64,000 nt of DNA from Spirodela intermedia (GCA_902729315.2 LR746275.1:3240001-3304000); one strand, 5' to 3'; shown: positions 34,371 to 49,029, numbered from the stretch's first letter. The notes: a model not told the origin generated them from the letters alone. Program-made: numbers and translations.

Positions 34371-36036
34371 ATGCTTCTGAAGGCCTCTTCTGCTTTGTCC
34401 GCCCGTCCCGCCCCCTCCGAGGCTGCGGCGGCCTTCTCTCCTTCTTCCTCTCCTCTGACCTCGTCTGTTAGGCTCTCGCCGTGGAGGACGAGGGATGGAC
34501 GAGGAATGGTGGCCATGGCGGCCAGCGATGCCGGCAACCGCGCCCTCACTGGCGTGGTCTTTGAGCCCTTCGAGGAGGTGAAGAAGGAGCTCTCCCTCGT
34601 CCCATCGGCCCCTAACCAGTCACTGGCCCGCCAGAAGTACACCGATAACTGTGAGGCTGCCATCAACGAGCAGATCAAGTATGAGCCACCACGATCTTCT
34701 TGATGTGTTTATGGACTTTTTTTTTCCTATTTTCTACTCGTTGCAGACTTCGCCTTCTCTTGCTCTGTTTCTTCGTTCCTCTGTTGCGACCTTTCCGGCG
34801 GTGTCCATGAAAGTATAGATCTGAGAGTATCCTTTTCGGCTTTTGAAGAATCTTTCTTTCCCTGTTCTTCTTGATCTCTGGGTTTGCTCTTCGACATGAT
34901 GTTCAAATTTTCTTCCGATGACTGACCCGTCTGCGTTTTTTGGCCCTGCGTTGAATCTGCAGCGTGGAATACAACGTCTCCTATGCCTACCATGCGCTGT
35001 TCGCCTACTTCGACAGAGACAACGTCGCCCTCAAAGGCCTCGCCAAGTAAATCCCGAGAGAACAGAGCACCCCTCTTTTCTGCCCATCCAGATCTATTTC
35101 TGATCACCTTCGTCTGTCTCTCAGGTTTTTCAGGGAATCGAGCGAGGAGGAGCGTGAACATGCCGAAAAGCTGATGAAATATCAGGTGCTCGTGAATGAA
35201 ATCCCTCTTTTATTTCACTGCGCGGTCTCTGAATCGTTTTCTTTTCTTTTCACTGCGCGGTCTCTGAAATTTTTCCTTTCTTTTCTTTAGAACAAGCGCG
35301 GTGGTAGAGTGAAGCTTCAGTCCATTCTGATGCCCCTTAGCGAGTTCGATCACGAGGAGAAGGGAGATGCGCTGTATGGTAAGAGCTACAAGTTCTCCGA
35401 GAAATTGGCATTGCTTTTATGATTTCTGACTGCCTAATGAATGCTCGATCGTTGTTCTTGTTCAGCGATGGAGCTCGCTCTGTCCCTCGAGAAGCTGGTG
35501 AATGAGAAGCTTCTTAATCTACACGGGGTAAGGGGCCTCGAGCTACATTGATCTCTGCTCATCGGAGAGTGGGTGGGTAGCTCCTTCATCCCTGCTCTTG
35601 CTCACCTTGTCTCCCTCCATTGGGCAGGTAGCAACGCAGCACAACGACGTTCATTTGGCCGACTTCATCGAGAGCGAGTTCTTGGAAGAACAGGTAACGA
35701 GAGCATCCTTCTGTGATTTCCTGCACCCACCCAGTTTCTCAATCTGATGAATCTCCCACCCGCAGGTTGAAGCGATCAAGAAAATATCCGAGTACGTGAC
35801 TCAGTTGAGGATGGTCGGCAAGGGACACGGTAATATATATTAAATTTGAAAAAAAAAAAACACATCACGAGCGATCATTTCCCCTTTCGGCATTCATTCA
35901 TTCATTCATTCATTCGATCTTGGAACTGGTCTGGTCAAATGGGTTTAATTTATTATTGGGTGGGTATTTCGTGTTTTATTTTCCAGGAGTCTGGCACTTC
36001 GACCAGGTGCTTCTTCGCGAGGGCGATGCTCTATGA
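34371..36036 (+). CDS. FER: Ferritin, chloroplastic, 260 aa, 8 exons
   Basis: Iron-storage ferritin forming 24-subunit cages in plastids. Exons: 34371-34678, 34963-35046, 35125-35185, 35291-35378, 35466-35527, 35628-35693, 35766-35829, 35987-36036; 783 bases in frame, TGA at 36034-36036. The N terminus (1-50) is Ser/Ala/Arg-rich, a transit peptide, followed by the plant extension peptide ([18 protein letters not shown]). Ferroxidase ligands are Glu105 (VEYNVSY), Glu140 and His143 (EEREHAEKL), Glu189 (LSLEKLV) and Gln223 (EEQVEAIKK). The eight-exon structure is typical of plant ferritin genes. The ATG is the first residue of the transit peptide; the frame has no better start upstream. Transcription is probably iron-regulated through the IDRS-like element at 34127. 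Confidence 0.97.
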
Positions 36037-37128
36037 ACGAGGCACGGACGGGGGGGATGCTTCCTCTCCAAATAACTGTTTAGGGTTTTCTTCGATGTTT
36101 TCGTAGTTAGCTGGTTGTACTGCTCTCCGCTAATAAAAAGACAACCGGAGGTGCGCTTGTAAAACGGTTGACCTTTGAATCGAGCTGAGCCCAGAACCTC
36201 GAAGTCAACTCCATGAAAATGACGACATCAGACCTTCAACACACAGTCTGCTCCGAAAAGCCGGGAGATGATGCATATATTTTGTGGCGTAATGTGATGA
36301 TATTACCATAAAGTTCAGAAGATGCTGACTTGAACGCAGATGAATCGATCTAAGAACCGATTTTTCATTATTTCTTAATGGCAGAATTTTTAGCAGAGGA
36401 TGATCCATTTCATACGACGACTTTTGCTTGAGAATAGTCGCTTATTTTTAGAGCTCACCAGGACGTAGAGTCCAATTCGGACGCTCCTCCTTATCTGGTC
36501 AAAATCGAATTGGATCACCACATGTTATATGGTCAAACCCTCTCCAGAATAACCTCCTTTTTTCTAATGGGTTGACTCTTTGTCTCGCTCTGCCCTTTTA
36601 ACGCAACAGCTACTTCATCAGAAGGACAAAAGGTTGACTTTACAGCTCTGTTTTTTTCATACATCATCATTTTTCAATGCCATATAATAATTAAATAAAA
36701 ACTAAAAACAAAATAATAATGGGCGATATTTTCATTTGTTGACTATTAATCAACTATCGCCAGAGTATTGAGCTAGGTATGTGACCCACCGACCATTTAT
36801 CTCTCATTTATTGCCCAGAAGTCAACGCTGCCTCCGATCGAGTAGCTTTGAGGAATTTATGGAGAATATTGGAGTATATAAGGGTAATAAATAATTAGAC
36901 ATGTTTTATAGGATCTAAGACTTTAAATGTTTTATTAATTTAATATTATTTTATAATAAGAGTTATTTTTTGGGGAGCGTAGGCACAGAAAGTAGCCGTG
37001 CCATTCAAGTACTCTCTTTCGGTCGCGAATTTGCAGCATTGAAGGATCTGCCTTCTTCCAGCGCACCGCTGTGGCTTGCAGGACGGGGAAAGGGCTCTCC
37101 CCCCTCCCCTCTCGTTCTAGGGTTAAGG
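36037..37128. other. Spacer between ferritin and MINPP
   Basis: The first ~150 bp are the ferritin 3' UTR with a polyadenylation signal. The rest is AT-rich with several GTCAAC/GTTGAC (W-box-like) words near 36170-36830; the last 150 bp are the GC-rich leader of MINPP. No gene seen. Confidence 0.6.
36132..36137 (+). terminator. Polyadenylation signal of ferritin (AATAAA)
   Basis: Canonical AATAAA 96 bp after the ferritin stop codon. Confidence 0.65.
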
Positions 37129-40100
37129 ATGACGCCGAGTGTCCGCTCGTCGGGCTCTCTGCTCCTGATCGGACTGTTGGTGCCTTGGCTCATATCGGCT
37201 TCCAATGCCGCGGAGGAACAAGTCTTCGATGTCCGTCGGCATCTCTCCACCGTTACTGGGTGGGTGTCTCTCTTGCTTTCTGCCTTGCTCAGCGGGGATT
37301 CAGACATCACTGCCTGCGATTTAGTTGGCTGTAGTTTGATCATAATGAAGCCACGCCGGGTATATGCTCCATTCATCAAAGAGAATGGCGGGAAGCAGAT
37401 TTACTGTTTTCCTATGTTCGTTAATAATTCATGGGTATCGTTGCATCTCTTTAACACGAGAGGAAGAAAACTATCTCACGAGGGGATCATGGCTCCAATT
37501 CAAGATTTAAGGGTGGTTAACATTCTTTTTTTTTTTAATTGGCCGTTCAACCGTATCATCTTTATCGATGATTCCTCATACTTGTGACCCATCAGTAGAA
37601 TCTAGGCTTTCCTCCTGCAGTGGTTTCCGGGAAGAAACTAAAAGTTGTCTTGTACTCCGCCAAGTTGGTTCTAGTTTCATGTTCGGGTTGTCTGATTTAT
37701 TGATTTAATCTTTCGTTCATGTAGATATTCTGCTGCAAGAAACGTTTACGATGGGACGTTTGTGAATTCTTCAGTTCCTGATGGTTGTAGTGCAGTTCAC
37801 TTAAATCTTGTGGTACGTTTCATATTAAATACTCAGTTGCTTTATTATTGTAGCCGACTTCCGAAAGTCATTCTATCATGAAATTAAGTATTTACCATTG
37901 GAAGATGAATATTCAGTGATCACCTGGTTGGTGCTCATCAATTATCTCCTGTTGCTTTAATGACACATGGTAGAATTTTTTCCCAAGAAATAATGTCTTT
38001 TTTTATACTGGAAATCCTTTATTTTCTTAATTTCCTGTGTCCTCCAATAGAATGAATAAAATTAGCGTATTTATTAAAAAAATATGCCAATTATTCGGTC
38101 CCATCACAGCTGCATGCATAGATTGACCGAGCGAGAATTTTTTTTCCGTATGGCATATATTTCTTGTAGTTGAATCATCAACTAAACCCTCTTTTCTAAG
38201 TTGATATGTATTACTAGAAAAATATCTAACCGTTTCATAGTTTTTCCAAAATGCAAAAGTTAATAATTACTGGTCGTGCCTATTGGAGTAAGGATGTTCA
38301 GGAATAAGTTTATGATTGGCTGAAGTAAAAACCACTCCAGTCTCAGGAGAGAACACATGGTACTTTCAGACCACGTGCAGAGCCGGGGCTAGGCCTTTGG
38401 TACCCTACTAGCATCTTTCTCTAAGACTAAACTTGTTTATCATGAGCAGGCCACACTAAATGAATACGTTGTGTGATGGCTATCTCCCAAAACACTGTGC
38501 TATGTACTGTATTGGAGCAGACTGAAGGCAACAGATGCTTGGCTGAGTATGTGTAAGCTGTGCAAGATATCTATCGATGTGAGGCCTCAGGGCAGGCTCC
38601 TTTTATTGGTTTACTGTTCAGAAAGATCGATTTTCGTATCACTCAATCTCTAAGCTGATGGGTTCAGCAGCAATGAAGTTATTTTCACCCCACCATTCTT
38701 GTTTCCTTCTTTTAAATTTGAGGTTATATGCTGTGTGCTCTCTTTTCAGTGACTGATGCATAAACATAATATCTGGAGCATGTTTTACTGTTTCAATTGC
38801 TTCTGATTGAGGAGCGGGACTATTGAATTCTGATAATTTGGAACTACAGGCAAGGCATGGGGCCCGTTCTCCTACAAAGAAACGTATTAAAGAATTGGAT
38901 CGATTGGCAATTCGTTTGGATAGTCTTCTAAAAGATACTAAAAGAATTACAGGAGAAAACGGATTGGGCTTGCAGAAGATACCATCCTGGTTATGGGATT
39001 GGCAATCTCCTTGGAAGGGAAGGGAGAAAGGAGGAGAGCTCATCCAGCGAGGAGAGAATGAGTTATACAACCTCGGAATCAGGATCAGGGAAAGATATCC
39101 TGATTTGTTTGATGAGGAGTACCACCCTGACACTTTTAATATACGAGCAACACAGGTATACTCCATTCCTACGAGTCTTCTCTTAGTTCATCTACCCTAT
39201 AAAAAATGATGTCCATATATTGACTTTCATCTTAGTTTCGAAAGCATGGCAATCACGTTTGGCGAACGTCATTAGGAATTTTCTCAAAACAAGTGTGACC
39301 TTGTGATCGAGTATATGGATCGATAAATGACAGAATATAACCTTGTGGCAGGGTCTGCTGTGGCTAGAAAAAAATGCATCAAGAAAGGAACTCCATCGTA
39401 TTGGTTTCATTGTCTTCTTTTAATCAAGGAATAAAGTAGTGACACCTTCCACAACGATGATTGATAGCCGTTGAATGCTTGCATAGAACAGAAAATCCTG
39501 AAATAAACAGACTTTCGGCCACTATGATGGATTTCTTTGGTCTCTTCTGCTAATCAAGGTATATTATGATCATAATTAACAAGTTGCTTAAGTGCAGCTA
39601 ACTCGACAGCACCATTGGTTGGCATAGGTAATGGAAAGCCTTACTGATTTTTGGAAAGTTGGTACCTTTGAAGAGTTTGGCTTGGGCTAAACTTAGGTCT
39701 CTAGTCCCCCATTTCCTGTGCACTCAATATTTCAGTGTTTAAACAGTCTAACCCCCCTTCTCCCACCACCATCCTTCCTCCATTTCTCCTGGTTCCATGC
39801 TGTCTTACACCGCAGACTTCTCGCCGGCCACTCATTTCTGACGTTCGCTTACTATTTGTCACTCATAGTTTCGTTGGCAATCTTTAGTCTTTCACTGTAG
39901 GTTTGACCTCTCTCCAGCCTTCCCTTCACTGTCTCTCGTCTGATGCGCCCATACCCTCACACCCCCATCACTGGTGCTAATAGTTGATACCACACATTCT
40001 AGAGATGTTCTTTTCTTTCTCTTGATTTTCTAATAAACTGCAGTACCATCAAATTAAGGCAACGAGTCTACAGGTTCATATTGACTTTCAGAATTTACGT

Positions 40101-43100
40101 TGATTACCATTAACCAATTCAATCTATATTTCAGCCACTTTCAGAATATATGATTTAAAAATAAATAAATATACACATATACTTTATCATTGTTTTAAGT
40201 TCTTTCGTAGTTTGTTTCCTTATGACCAAGTATTTTATATTTTCTTGGTTCATAAGAATTGATCCAATAGTTCTGGATATGATGCTTGTGTGACTTGCAT
40301 CTGTTCTTTAATAATGCAGGTTCCTCGAGCATCTGCAAGTGCTGTAGCATTTGGCATGGGGTTGTTTTCTGGGAAAGGAAATCTTGGTCCAGGGTCTCAT
40401 CGTGCCTTTTCTGTGATCAGTGAAAGTCGAGCAAGTGACATATGGTTGAGATTTTATGAATCTTGTGAAACATACAAGGTAAGGATAGTATTTTAAAGAA
40501 TGTATTTTATTATTTTTATGCAGACCCTTGGGGCTCGTCAGATCTTCACTTGATATATAAATGAGTTGCCCGCTAATTTGAAAAGAGGAAGAAGAACTGT
40601 ATGGGAGGAGTGCTATCCAATTTGTCTATCTAAATGCTTAGAATATTGCTACAGTTTTTTTGAAATAAGTGTTAGCATTCAGCATATGTGAATAAGAGCT
40701 ATAGTGTTAGTAAATAAGTGCTACAGAATTTTATTCAACGATTCAATTATCATTAGACCAGAATTAGCTCATCTGATTTTTCTTCTGCAACTCTCTGTCA
40801 CTTTCCTAATTTTCTTAATTCAAATTCATGGATTTTTATGTTCAATGAAAATTGAAACAATGGGATGACGTTTAGAGTAAGTGTTCCAATTGAGTCCTGG
40901 AAATTCCATAATGAGCTAATTTTTGGCAACCTTAATCTGCAAGTAAATTATATCATGGATATGAAGTTGAATATTGTTAAGATATCCTTCTACGAAATGT
41001 CAGGAGTTATGGCAATGGAGTCAGAGTTATCAATTCAATCATTATTGAAATGTCAAAATTCATAAAATGGCATCGGAGGACACTTTTAGTGTCTAAAATA
41101 TATGGACATAAGGACTACTGTTGAGTATCAGTCGTTTGTTGGATTCTGAATTCCTGGATACTATATGGTTGTAGTGAGCGGACTATGTATCTTGATGCCC
41201 ACATGGGACTAAGCCCCAGAATTTCCAGTCTCACGTGTGTTAGGTGACCACTTTTTCTAGTCTTATGCGAATAATGGCTAGACTTCAAATCTAAGAGTAG
41301 TCATTTGTTATTCAGGCTACTCGTGCTACAAAAAATGTTTCTGTGGAGTCCCCAGTCTTTTGGGAAAAAGCATCCCTTTAGTATTTGTGCGGTGTTAGAA
41401 GTTCTTGCTGAAGGAAATTATTTGACCAAGGTGGTCCTATATGAAAGCTTTTGGACCTTATGAATTCAATAGTTTTCCCCTGGTTTTTGGGAATATAAAG
41501 TGTTGGGGCGAGCATCTTGTTTATTGAAGCACCTGCAAAATGAGGATTGAGTAATGTTACCCCCAACTCTAGTTTTTCCATCAAGAAACGGCGATACATA
41601 TGTGGAAAATGAGGATTGAACAACTCTAGTTTTTTACATACGTTATCTTTTAGGTTTTTATTAAGGTATTTGTAGCAAATACCTGGCACAGTTGTTTTTT
41701 CTTTTCATATATATTTTCATTGTTCAGGAATATAGGAAAAGTCAGGAGCCGGCTGTGGATAAACTTAAAGAGCCAATTTTAAATGAAATCACATCTTCAT
41801 TAACCAGTCGTTACCAGTTGAATTTTACGGTGCAGGATATTGCTTCCCTGTGGTTTCTCTGCAAGCAGGTAAAAGTCCAGTCACCTATGTCTTGTTTGGG
41901 AACGCCCTTTCTAAATTTGGCATATTTGATTTTTGACCACTTATCTCATGCAGGAAGCTTCTTTGCTGGACATCACTGATCAAGCCTGTGGTCTTTTCAA
42001 TTCTAATCAGGTACTTGCTGTAATGACCCTATTATGATTCAATTTTATAGTTGTCTTATTTTGTACTTAATTATCTGGTTATGCTCCCCTGAGAAAATAC
42101 AAACAATTAAGCCTATGGGATGGGAAATTGCAGCGCAGGGAGGATAACCAGATACCGTTTTGGTAGATTGAACAAGAAATCTATTGATCAATTTATTTGA
42201 AAGAGCCATATATCCTACTATGAATTTTGGTTCTGTTTGGAAGATCGCTTGCTAGATACATGGAATGCATGCTATTTAGAAAGAAAAAAATACTAAATCT
42301 TGTGTAACCAACGGATAATAACCTTAATCTTGCTTACAACTATTTCTGCCCTCTTAAATGGTCGCTTTCTTCAGCTTGTGTCTAATTCAACCAAAAAACA
42401 TTCGAGATATTATTTCTTTTTAGCTCATTGACGTTTTTCTTTGTAACTTGGTTTTCGATTTGATCTTGTGTGGTCCTACTACTACTTTTCCTCAGTATTT
42501 ACAAATCGGACATTGTCAGAGCTCCTGTATTTTAGTTTAGTCCATCCTAACAATTTGACAATTGATTTGATTTTTAGTGGTTCTAATAATGTTTCACCTC
42601 AGTATCATCGCCACATATACTTTATTTACAGTGTGACTTGCATGGAGTTTGATTTATCATAGCTGTCTCTATTGATACATATTTTTCTATCATTGTGGAA
42701 GTGTTTCCTTTTGTCCTTTTGCCAAGTATCTTCACCAAATAGTAATGTACCTCGTAAAACATCAATGCATACTATTAAATCACAACAACTTGTCCTCGCA
42801 GAAGAGTACACAAATTATAGTTCCTTGTCATTTTCATGTCAAATATATCTCAATTTTACCACGATGCTATTTCTTTTTGTATTGACGTCATGATGGCGTA
42901 GTTTGCATTTGCAGTAAAATCATAGCGGACACAATATTTATACAAAGAATGGGGCACTCATAGAGTTCCGGCCTTGTACTATAGCTTCAGCATGCTTTCA
43001 AATCAGGAATTTAATTATTTCAGTTAGTACAAACAGGGAACTTTTTTCTGTTTGTATTAAACGGAAGGTGATAAATGTGAGATTGTGGTTTTCGTAGCTC

Positions 43101-46100
43101 TTTCTTTTTTATTAGATGAAAAAAATCAATATATTCTGTAATTGCTGCCCTACAAGCTGTGATATGGTTTTTCTAGGTGTCCTTACTTGAATGGACAGAC
43201 GATTTGGAGGTCTTTGTTCTCAAGGGCTATGGCGAAGCAGTAAATTATCGTATGGGCATACCATTGCTTCGAGATGTTGTGCAATCAATGGAGCAGGCCA
43301 TTCTTGCTAAAGAAGGTTTGATATTTTTTTGGTTGTTATCCTCAACTTCAACTTCTGTGTATACCTCTCTCAATATCCTTCTTAGGACTTAAGACTCTGG
43401 GGTCTTGAACAATGCTAAGGTTCCTATTCTTTTTTTATTTAATATACGTCTGGGCCAAACTGCAGAAATTCTATCTGACTGCTTTATTTTCTGTAAAACC
43501 TTTATGATTGCAACTTGGTAGCTTATGGCAATGAAGCTGCTTCATTTTATCCGGTAATGACTAGATCGCTCATACAGAGATTGTTGAGTCAATCCTGGGC
43601 CAGCCATAATTGTACTAGTCAATTCAATCATAATTTTGATAACTAGGTGAAGCTTTTCAAAAACTCGTATGGGAGGCAGGTGGGTTGTCCAGATAGTTCT
43701 GCCTTAGTCTTAAGTCATTGTCGATGTGTGAACTTACAGCTCGTGTGATTTTTTGTCTTTTAATGATGACATTCTTCTTATTTGATTGCAAGATCATTTT
43801 CTTCACTCTTGTCTTTGCTGCTGAAGTTTACATTTATGTATTGATGAACGAAGCTGTTTTTTTAAGTCTAGGAAGTTTTAGGCTTTTCTTTCTATAGCAA
43901 ATAATTTTCCCACAGCTATTGGTAATTCATGATTCTTTTTGGATGCTTCAGAGAATCGTAAGACTTATGAGAAGGCAAAACTTCGTTTTGCTCATGCAGA
44001 GACTGTAGTGCCTTTCAGCTGCCTTCTTGGACTCTTCCTCGAAGGATCTGGTGAGTTCTTTCTGTAGACCGCGTGGGATATGAATACCTTCCTGTTTAAA
44101 TTAACGTCTCATCAACTGCAATTTTCAAAATTTTAGAATTTGAGCAAATACAACGGGAAGAACCACTGGCTCTACCTCCAAAGCCTCCCCAGAAAAGAAA
44201 CTGGATGGGCAGCAATGTAGCTCCTTTTTCTGGGAACAATATGTTAGTTTTGTATAGCTGTCCCAGTGCTAAGAATAATGGCAATTCACGAGTTGAAACC
44301 CAAGGAAACGATTATTTTGTGCATGTTCTGCATAATGAAGTTCCCATTTCGATGCCTGTAAGTTTATCTTGAACTTCACTTTGTTTCCTTTTTTACATTT
44401 TTTTAAATTTAAATTCTGAATTCCCTAACTACGTTCCTGACGACTTACATTAAATCCAGACTACATGAGTCATTTTCCTCGAACGTTTTGTTTTCTGTTG
44501 AAATCAGCGCACGGAAAAAATGCCACATATTTTGCCAATTGGGCGCAGTGTGTCAATATTGGAGGTGAAAATGAATTGGGTCGGGTTGAGTTGACATTGG
44601 GGTTATCAGGGTAATATGCCCGTCCTTATCCTGGCTGGAGCCAACTTAGGATCATTATTGTCTGACACATCTGCCACTAGTCAGGGGTGGTACAGGTGAA
44701 TCAAGATGCAACCGGGTTCAATGAATGGATTATATTCAAGAAACTATGCAGATTCCAATATGAACTAAATATACGGTGTGTTGAGTCATATTCTTGTCAA
44801 ATTGTTTTGCCACTATTCAAAGATGAACGTTGGGCATCTAATTTGCAATGTTGTCCTGTCATTTTTGGTTCATAGTTATGTTGAAAATCGCCATTTTTAG
44901 TCAAGAAAGATGGGCTATATAAATTGGGCGTTGTTTCTTCAGGTGGCTGGTGTGAGAATTAGGAGTAAGGTCATTAAAATCGAGGCCTGCCAGCTAAGCA
45001 CTTGATGTTTTATTAAACCTAGATTTGTCCTCGAGGAGTTGGTCAATATTTTACTAGCAAACTTTCAGGCTAGTTTGCCAGCAAAGGGGGTGCATGATGA
45101 TAGATATACTATTAAATGATTAGACATCCAAATCTCGTTAAGACTGGATATATCTTCATCTCTGAGCGTATTGCTGAGGTCATGGATTTGAGAATATCCA
45201 TAACTCAGACATAGCATTCTAGTCGTTTGGTGTCTTGAGAATTTGACGTTTTAAAGGTCACGAACCTGTTGTATGTAGCATATGCTATGAGTTCTCTATC
45301 ATATCCTAATGCAAGCAAGCTATGGCTATCCTTTTCTTTACCCCCCCAAAATTTTGCAGTCCTGAGAGAGAATTCTCTCATAGTCACATTATCTAGGGGG
45401 GGAGTTTTGTTGATGAAGTAAAATATTGGTACTTAGCTCCAAAATACTCTTGCATAAGACGGGGCCTCATGTGTAGTAACAGGAAGGCAGAAAGAAATAT
45501 TAAGTACAGCGGAGATCCAATAATCCATTTTTGGGTAGAATTATTAATCGGAAGTTTCTAACCTCTAAAAGGTGTGTATTTTCTTCTCCAACAATTTCTA
45601 ATCCACCTAAATAATTCTTTTAGTTTATATTGATGTTAATACACAAGCATCAGAGAGGGAAAATGACTCAAACTAAAGGTATTCACTAAGAATTTGAGGT
45701 TTATATTGATGTTAGATCATATGGCTACTAAAAGTATTTGAGGTTTCTCAAGTATTGTGCCTTTGAACGCCCTTCAAGATTCTCTCAGATATACTTGACC
45801 ATTTTTTCTCGAGAAATCTCCTTATTTTGTAGCCATTAGCTTACAGCCCATATCGATTTTGCATCATATTCGCATGGAAAGTAAGCTTAAAGCCTAACTC
45901 AATTTATATTTTATTTAATAAATTTTGAGAAGAAGAGGGATGATGCAAGGCTTAAAATGAATAATCCACTATGATAACTAGAAACAAACCTCCATTGAAA
46001 GGGTATCAATATCTATCCTTTTTAAATTAATATGATCGAAACTAATTTTCTATGGGGACTCATGGCGTTCAAGATTAGGGCTGCGATTTATTTCTTTTGT

Positions 46101-47758
46101 TCTTCGGGTTTGGATTCATGACTGTGCTTTTTCATTGAGTATAATATATTTTTAGGGACTCTTTAGGATTTTCCTCAGTTGGACCACTGAACTGTTTTCA
46201 TGAGAGTTCCCTTTTCATATCCCAAAAAATTGAAGGAATGTTCATGAAGATTTACGGCCACATGATTTCATACTTCTCGTTAAATGTTTCTTATAAATAT
46301 AGTCTCCTCCGTCACCTATTCTCCATTCTCATCTACCTTTGGCAAACTGAAGACTCATCCACAACATAAGAGCCCTTTCTTTATCCTCTCTCCAGATCTC
46401 TTTTCACTTCTTACAAACCCTCCCCATTTTGTATATTTCTTCAGAAAATTCCTGCATTCTTGTACATTATTTCCATCATTTCATCATAACCTTTCTGCAT
46501 CTGTCTCATCATCGTTCAAGTGTCAATTCTCTGTCTACTTATCCATCTCCTCTTTCTCGTATTTCTGCTTTTTTCCCAAGAAGAGTGGGAAGCTCAACTA
46601 CCATTACCATGGTGGATGATAGTTGGTGATTGCCTTTGAGGCATGGGTCAGCATAGATATCAGAGATTTGAAGATGGGTCTTGGTTGTGGCGTTTCACCT
46701 TTGCATGAATATGGTAGCTATATATAATAAATACGCCACCTCTAACAAAATTGCCCAAATGGCACAGTCCTTTTCTCCTACCTGATATGGTTATAATCGT
46801 CATTTCTAATCCATTTTATTATGTTTCGTCTCAAAATTGATGCTGCTTTTCATTCTTCATCAAATAATCTATTAGTGGGATGTGGGAGATTCCTGAAATA
46901 CCCCATTTAAGATGTCTTAAATTATTGTTTTATTTTTTTTTGGAGCGTTGGGGGAAGTCAGGAGAGCATATCATCCTTTGTGAGATAACGGTGAACCCTA
47001 GGATCCAAAAATTCTTTGATAGCAAAAGGTTCTGATTGCCCCATAAATGTAGCTCTGGGGTGTCCCAGAATTCTGCCGACGAGTCTTCTCCTTCACTGAA
47101 GCTCATAGTTTGATGGGCCAATCCCACACACCAGTAAACAGGACAAGCAGTCCAAATCCTGCCTATTTGATGAATCTTTACATGGGTTTTAATCTTTACT
47201 GAGTGGTTAATCTTTACATGGGTTTTAATTCGTCTTTTTCCACATCTTTTTCAGATATCGGATTGATGCTCTTCTCCGTAAAGTTTTATCATAGCTATTA
47301 TATAGCCCATGCATGAGACTCTTGTATTCTGCTTTTTCTTTCTTATTTTTTTATTTTTAATTTGAATTTTACAGATTAATGATTCTTGCATGGCTAAGTT
47401 CTAATCTTTCAAACAAGCCTGATGCGCTACCTTTTCTGGATAGGGTTGTGGCAGCACGTCCTTTTGTCCTTTTGAGGTCTTCAAGGTACTAACACCCCGT
47501 GTTTTTTTTCCCTGATTTAGTAATTACTTCCTAATTATTCTCTGCAGTTACATTCATATTTACCTTTTTTAGGAAAAAATTGTGAACCCTCATCTGAAGC
47601 ATGAGTTCGAATCAATCTGCAACACCAGGCCAGAATCCCCTGCACCCAAGTCAGGATCAAAGCCCCTGACATTTACTCGAAAGCTGTCGATGTTCTTCCG
47701 CTGGCTGTTCTTTCTCGAGGATTCCCGCATCTATGGCCACAATCACGAGGAACTATGA
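37129..47758 (+). CDS. MINPP: Multiple inositol polyphosphate phosphatase (histidine acid phosphatase), 522 aa, 11 exons
   Basis: A secreted or ER-routed phytase-like enzyme that dephosphorylates inositol phosphates. Exons: 37129-37259, 37725-37812, 38850-39155, 40320-40478, 41728-41868, 41954-42010, 43177-43315, 43952-44050, 44137-44357, 47444-47485, 47573-47758; 1569 bases in frame. Met1 opens a signal peptide (LLLIGLLVPWLISASNA). Catalytic motifs are RHGARSP (75-81) and the proton-donor HAE (355-357). YHPDTFNIRATQVPRASASAVAFGMGLF and LEWTDDLEVFVLKGYG match plant MINPP. The C terminus has a hydrophobic RWLFFL segment. The frame is open upstream to 36970, but only the ATG at 37129 starts a signal peptide. 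Introns are long (up to 3.1 kb for intron 9). The tiny 42-bp exon 10 (GCGSTSFCPFEVFK) is supported by family alignment. Confidence 0.94.
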
Positions 47759-48808
47759 TCATGGTAAAAGTCAGCCCTGGAATCTCTTCCAGAAATTTTC
47801 CTCACAAGAGGTGATAGAAACTCGTGTGGGGCTAAATCTTCCTCTCTTTATGATTAGTGATTTGATACTTTCAGGCAGAGTTTCATAGGCTTTTACCAAT
47901 GTGTCTAAAGCAGAAATCCTCACTGGTTGAGGCCATTTTCTCTCAATCTTTATTATTATGTAGGCAATATTTTTGTTCCAATGGGGCTAATCAGATAATA
48001 TTTTGTTCATTATGCGATATGGGTCTTCAAAATCTCCATCATTTTGATATTTTGATATATTTTACATGCCTCTTCAAAATATGAATTCAGATATTTTTTG
48101 GAATGCATATTCATCTTATTTAAAATTAATTTTCAATTGAGTGATGTAGACCAAGATATGGGATCATATTCAAAAATATTATCTCATTCAACTGTAAATT
48201 TAATTAATCTATTATATCTTATACGATAATAGTTTGATAATGCGGATATGTTCTGTGTCGTTTGATTGATTTGAAGAATTTGATCTTAGAAAAAAATAAA
48301 AATCAAGTCAACCATTTAAATTCCCCACTCAAAGTTCAAATCATAACCGTTGACTTATTTTATTATAACTGCGCAAGAAAGATTTGGCTCGTCTCGAATG
48401 AGAGGGTTTTATAATCCCTTTATTTTTAGGATTTTAGAACCCTAATTAAAATTAAAATCAAACTCTTAAAAGAGGTAATTATTTTTTTCCACCAATTTAT
48501 TTTATTTCCCTTTATCAATGAGTTGAATTTCCCACCCATTCATCTACTCCTATGCACCTCTGAAAAATTAAGATTGATCCAAGGATAATTTGTGCTTTTA
48601 TAAATAGAAATATTTTTTTATGAAATGAAGGAAATGCTTGTTAATTATATATTTTATATCCGTCCATCCATCCATCCACAAGGGCTAATTATTTTAATGT
48701 TTTAGGCCTTAAAATTATTTCTAAAAAAAGGGGGAAATGGCAGCAGTGGAGGAGGGCTGGCTTTTCCGAGCTTGGGGCTTTGTAAGGTTACTAAAATAAA
48801 TAGATAAA

Positions 48809-48811
<3 letters not shown>

Positions 48812-48841
<30 letters not shown>
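48812..48841. repeat. (AAT)n microsatellite
   Basis: Trinucleotide run of about ten units in the spacer upstream of GILT. Confidence 0.9.
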
Positions 48842-48842
<1 letters not shown>

Positions 48843-49021
48843 CTTGGGACAAATATGTGCAGAATTGGGCGAACTTCTTATTGGAGGTAAGTACACCTTT
48901 GGATCATGCGGTTACTGGATCTCAAGCACGAATGCCAGTGTCACGACACAAGCTAGTACCTAGGGACATATTCCAAAAATTACCTTAAAAAGGGTGTAAG
49001 AACAAAAGCGTTATTTATTAG

Positions 49022-49029
49022 CCACGTGG
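49022..49029. promoter_or_regulatory. Perfect G-box (CCACGTGG) upstream of GILT
   Basis: Palindromic CCACGTGG lies 177 bp before the GILT start codon, within normal core-promoter distance. bZIP or bHLH binding is inference. Confidence 0.5.

Noticed and set aside
46284-46619. 111-codon frame in MINPP intron 9
   Set aside because: Ser/Phe/Pro-rich AT-driven frame within an intron, no motif and no splice context.
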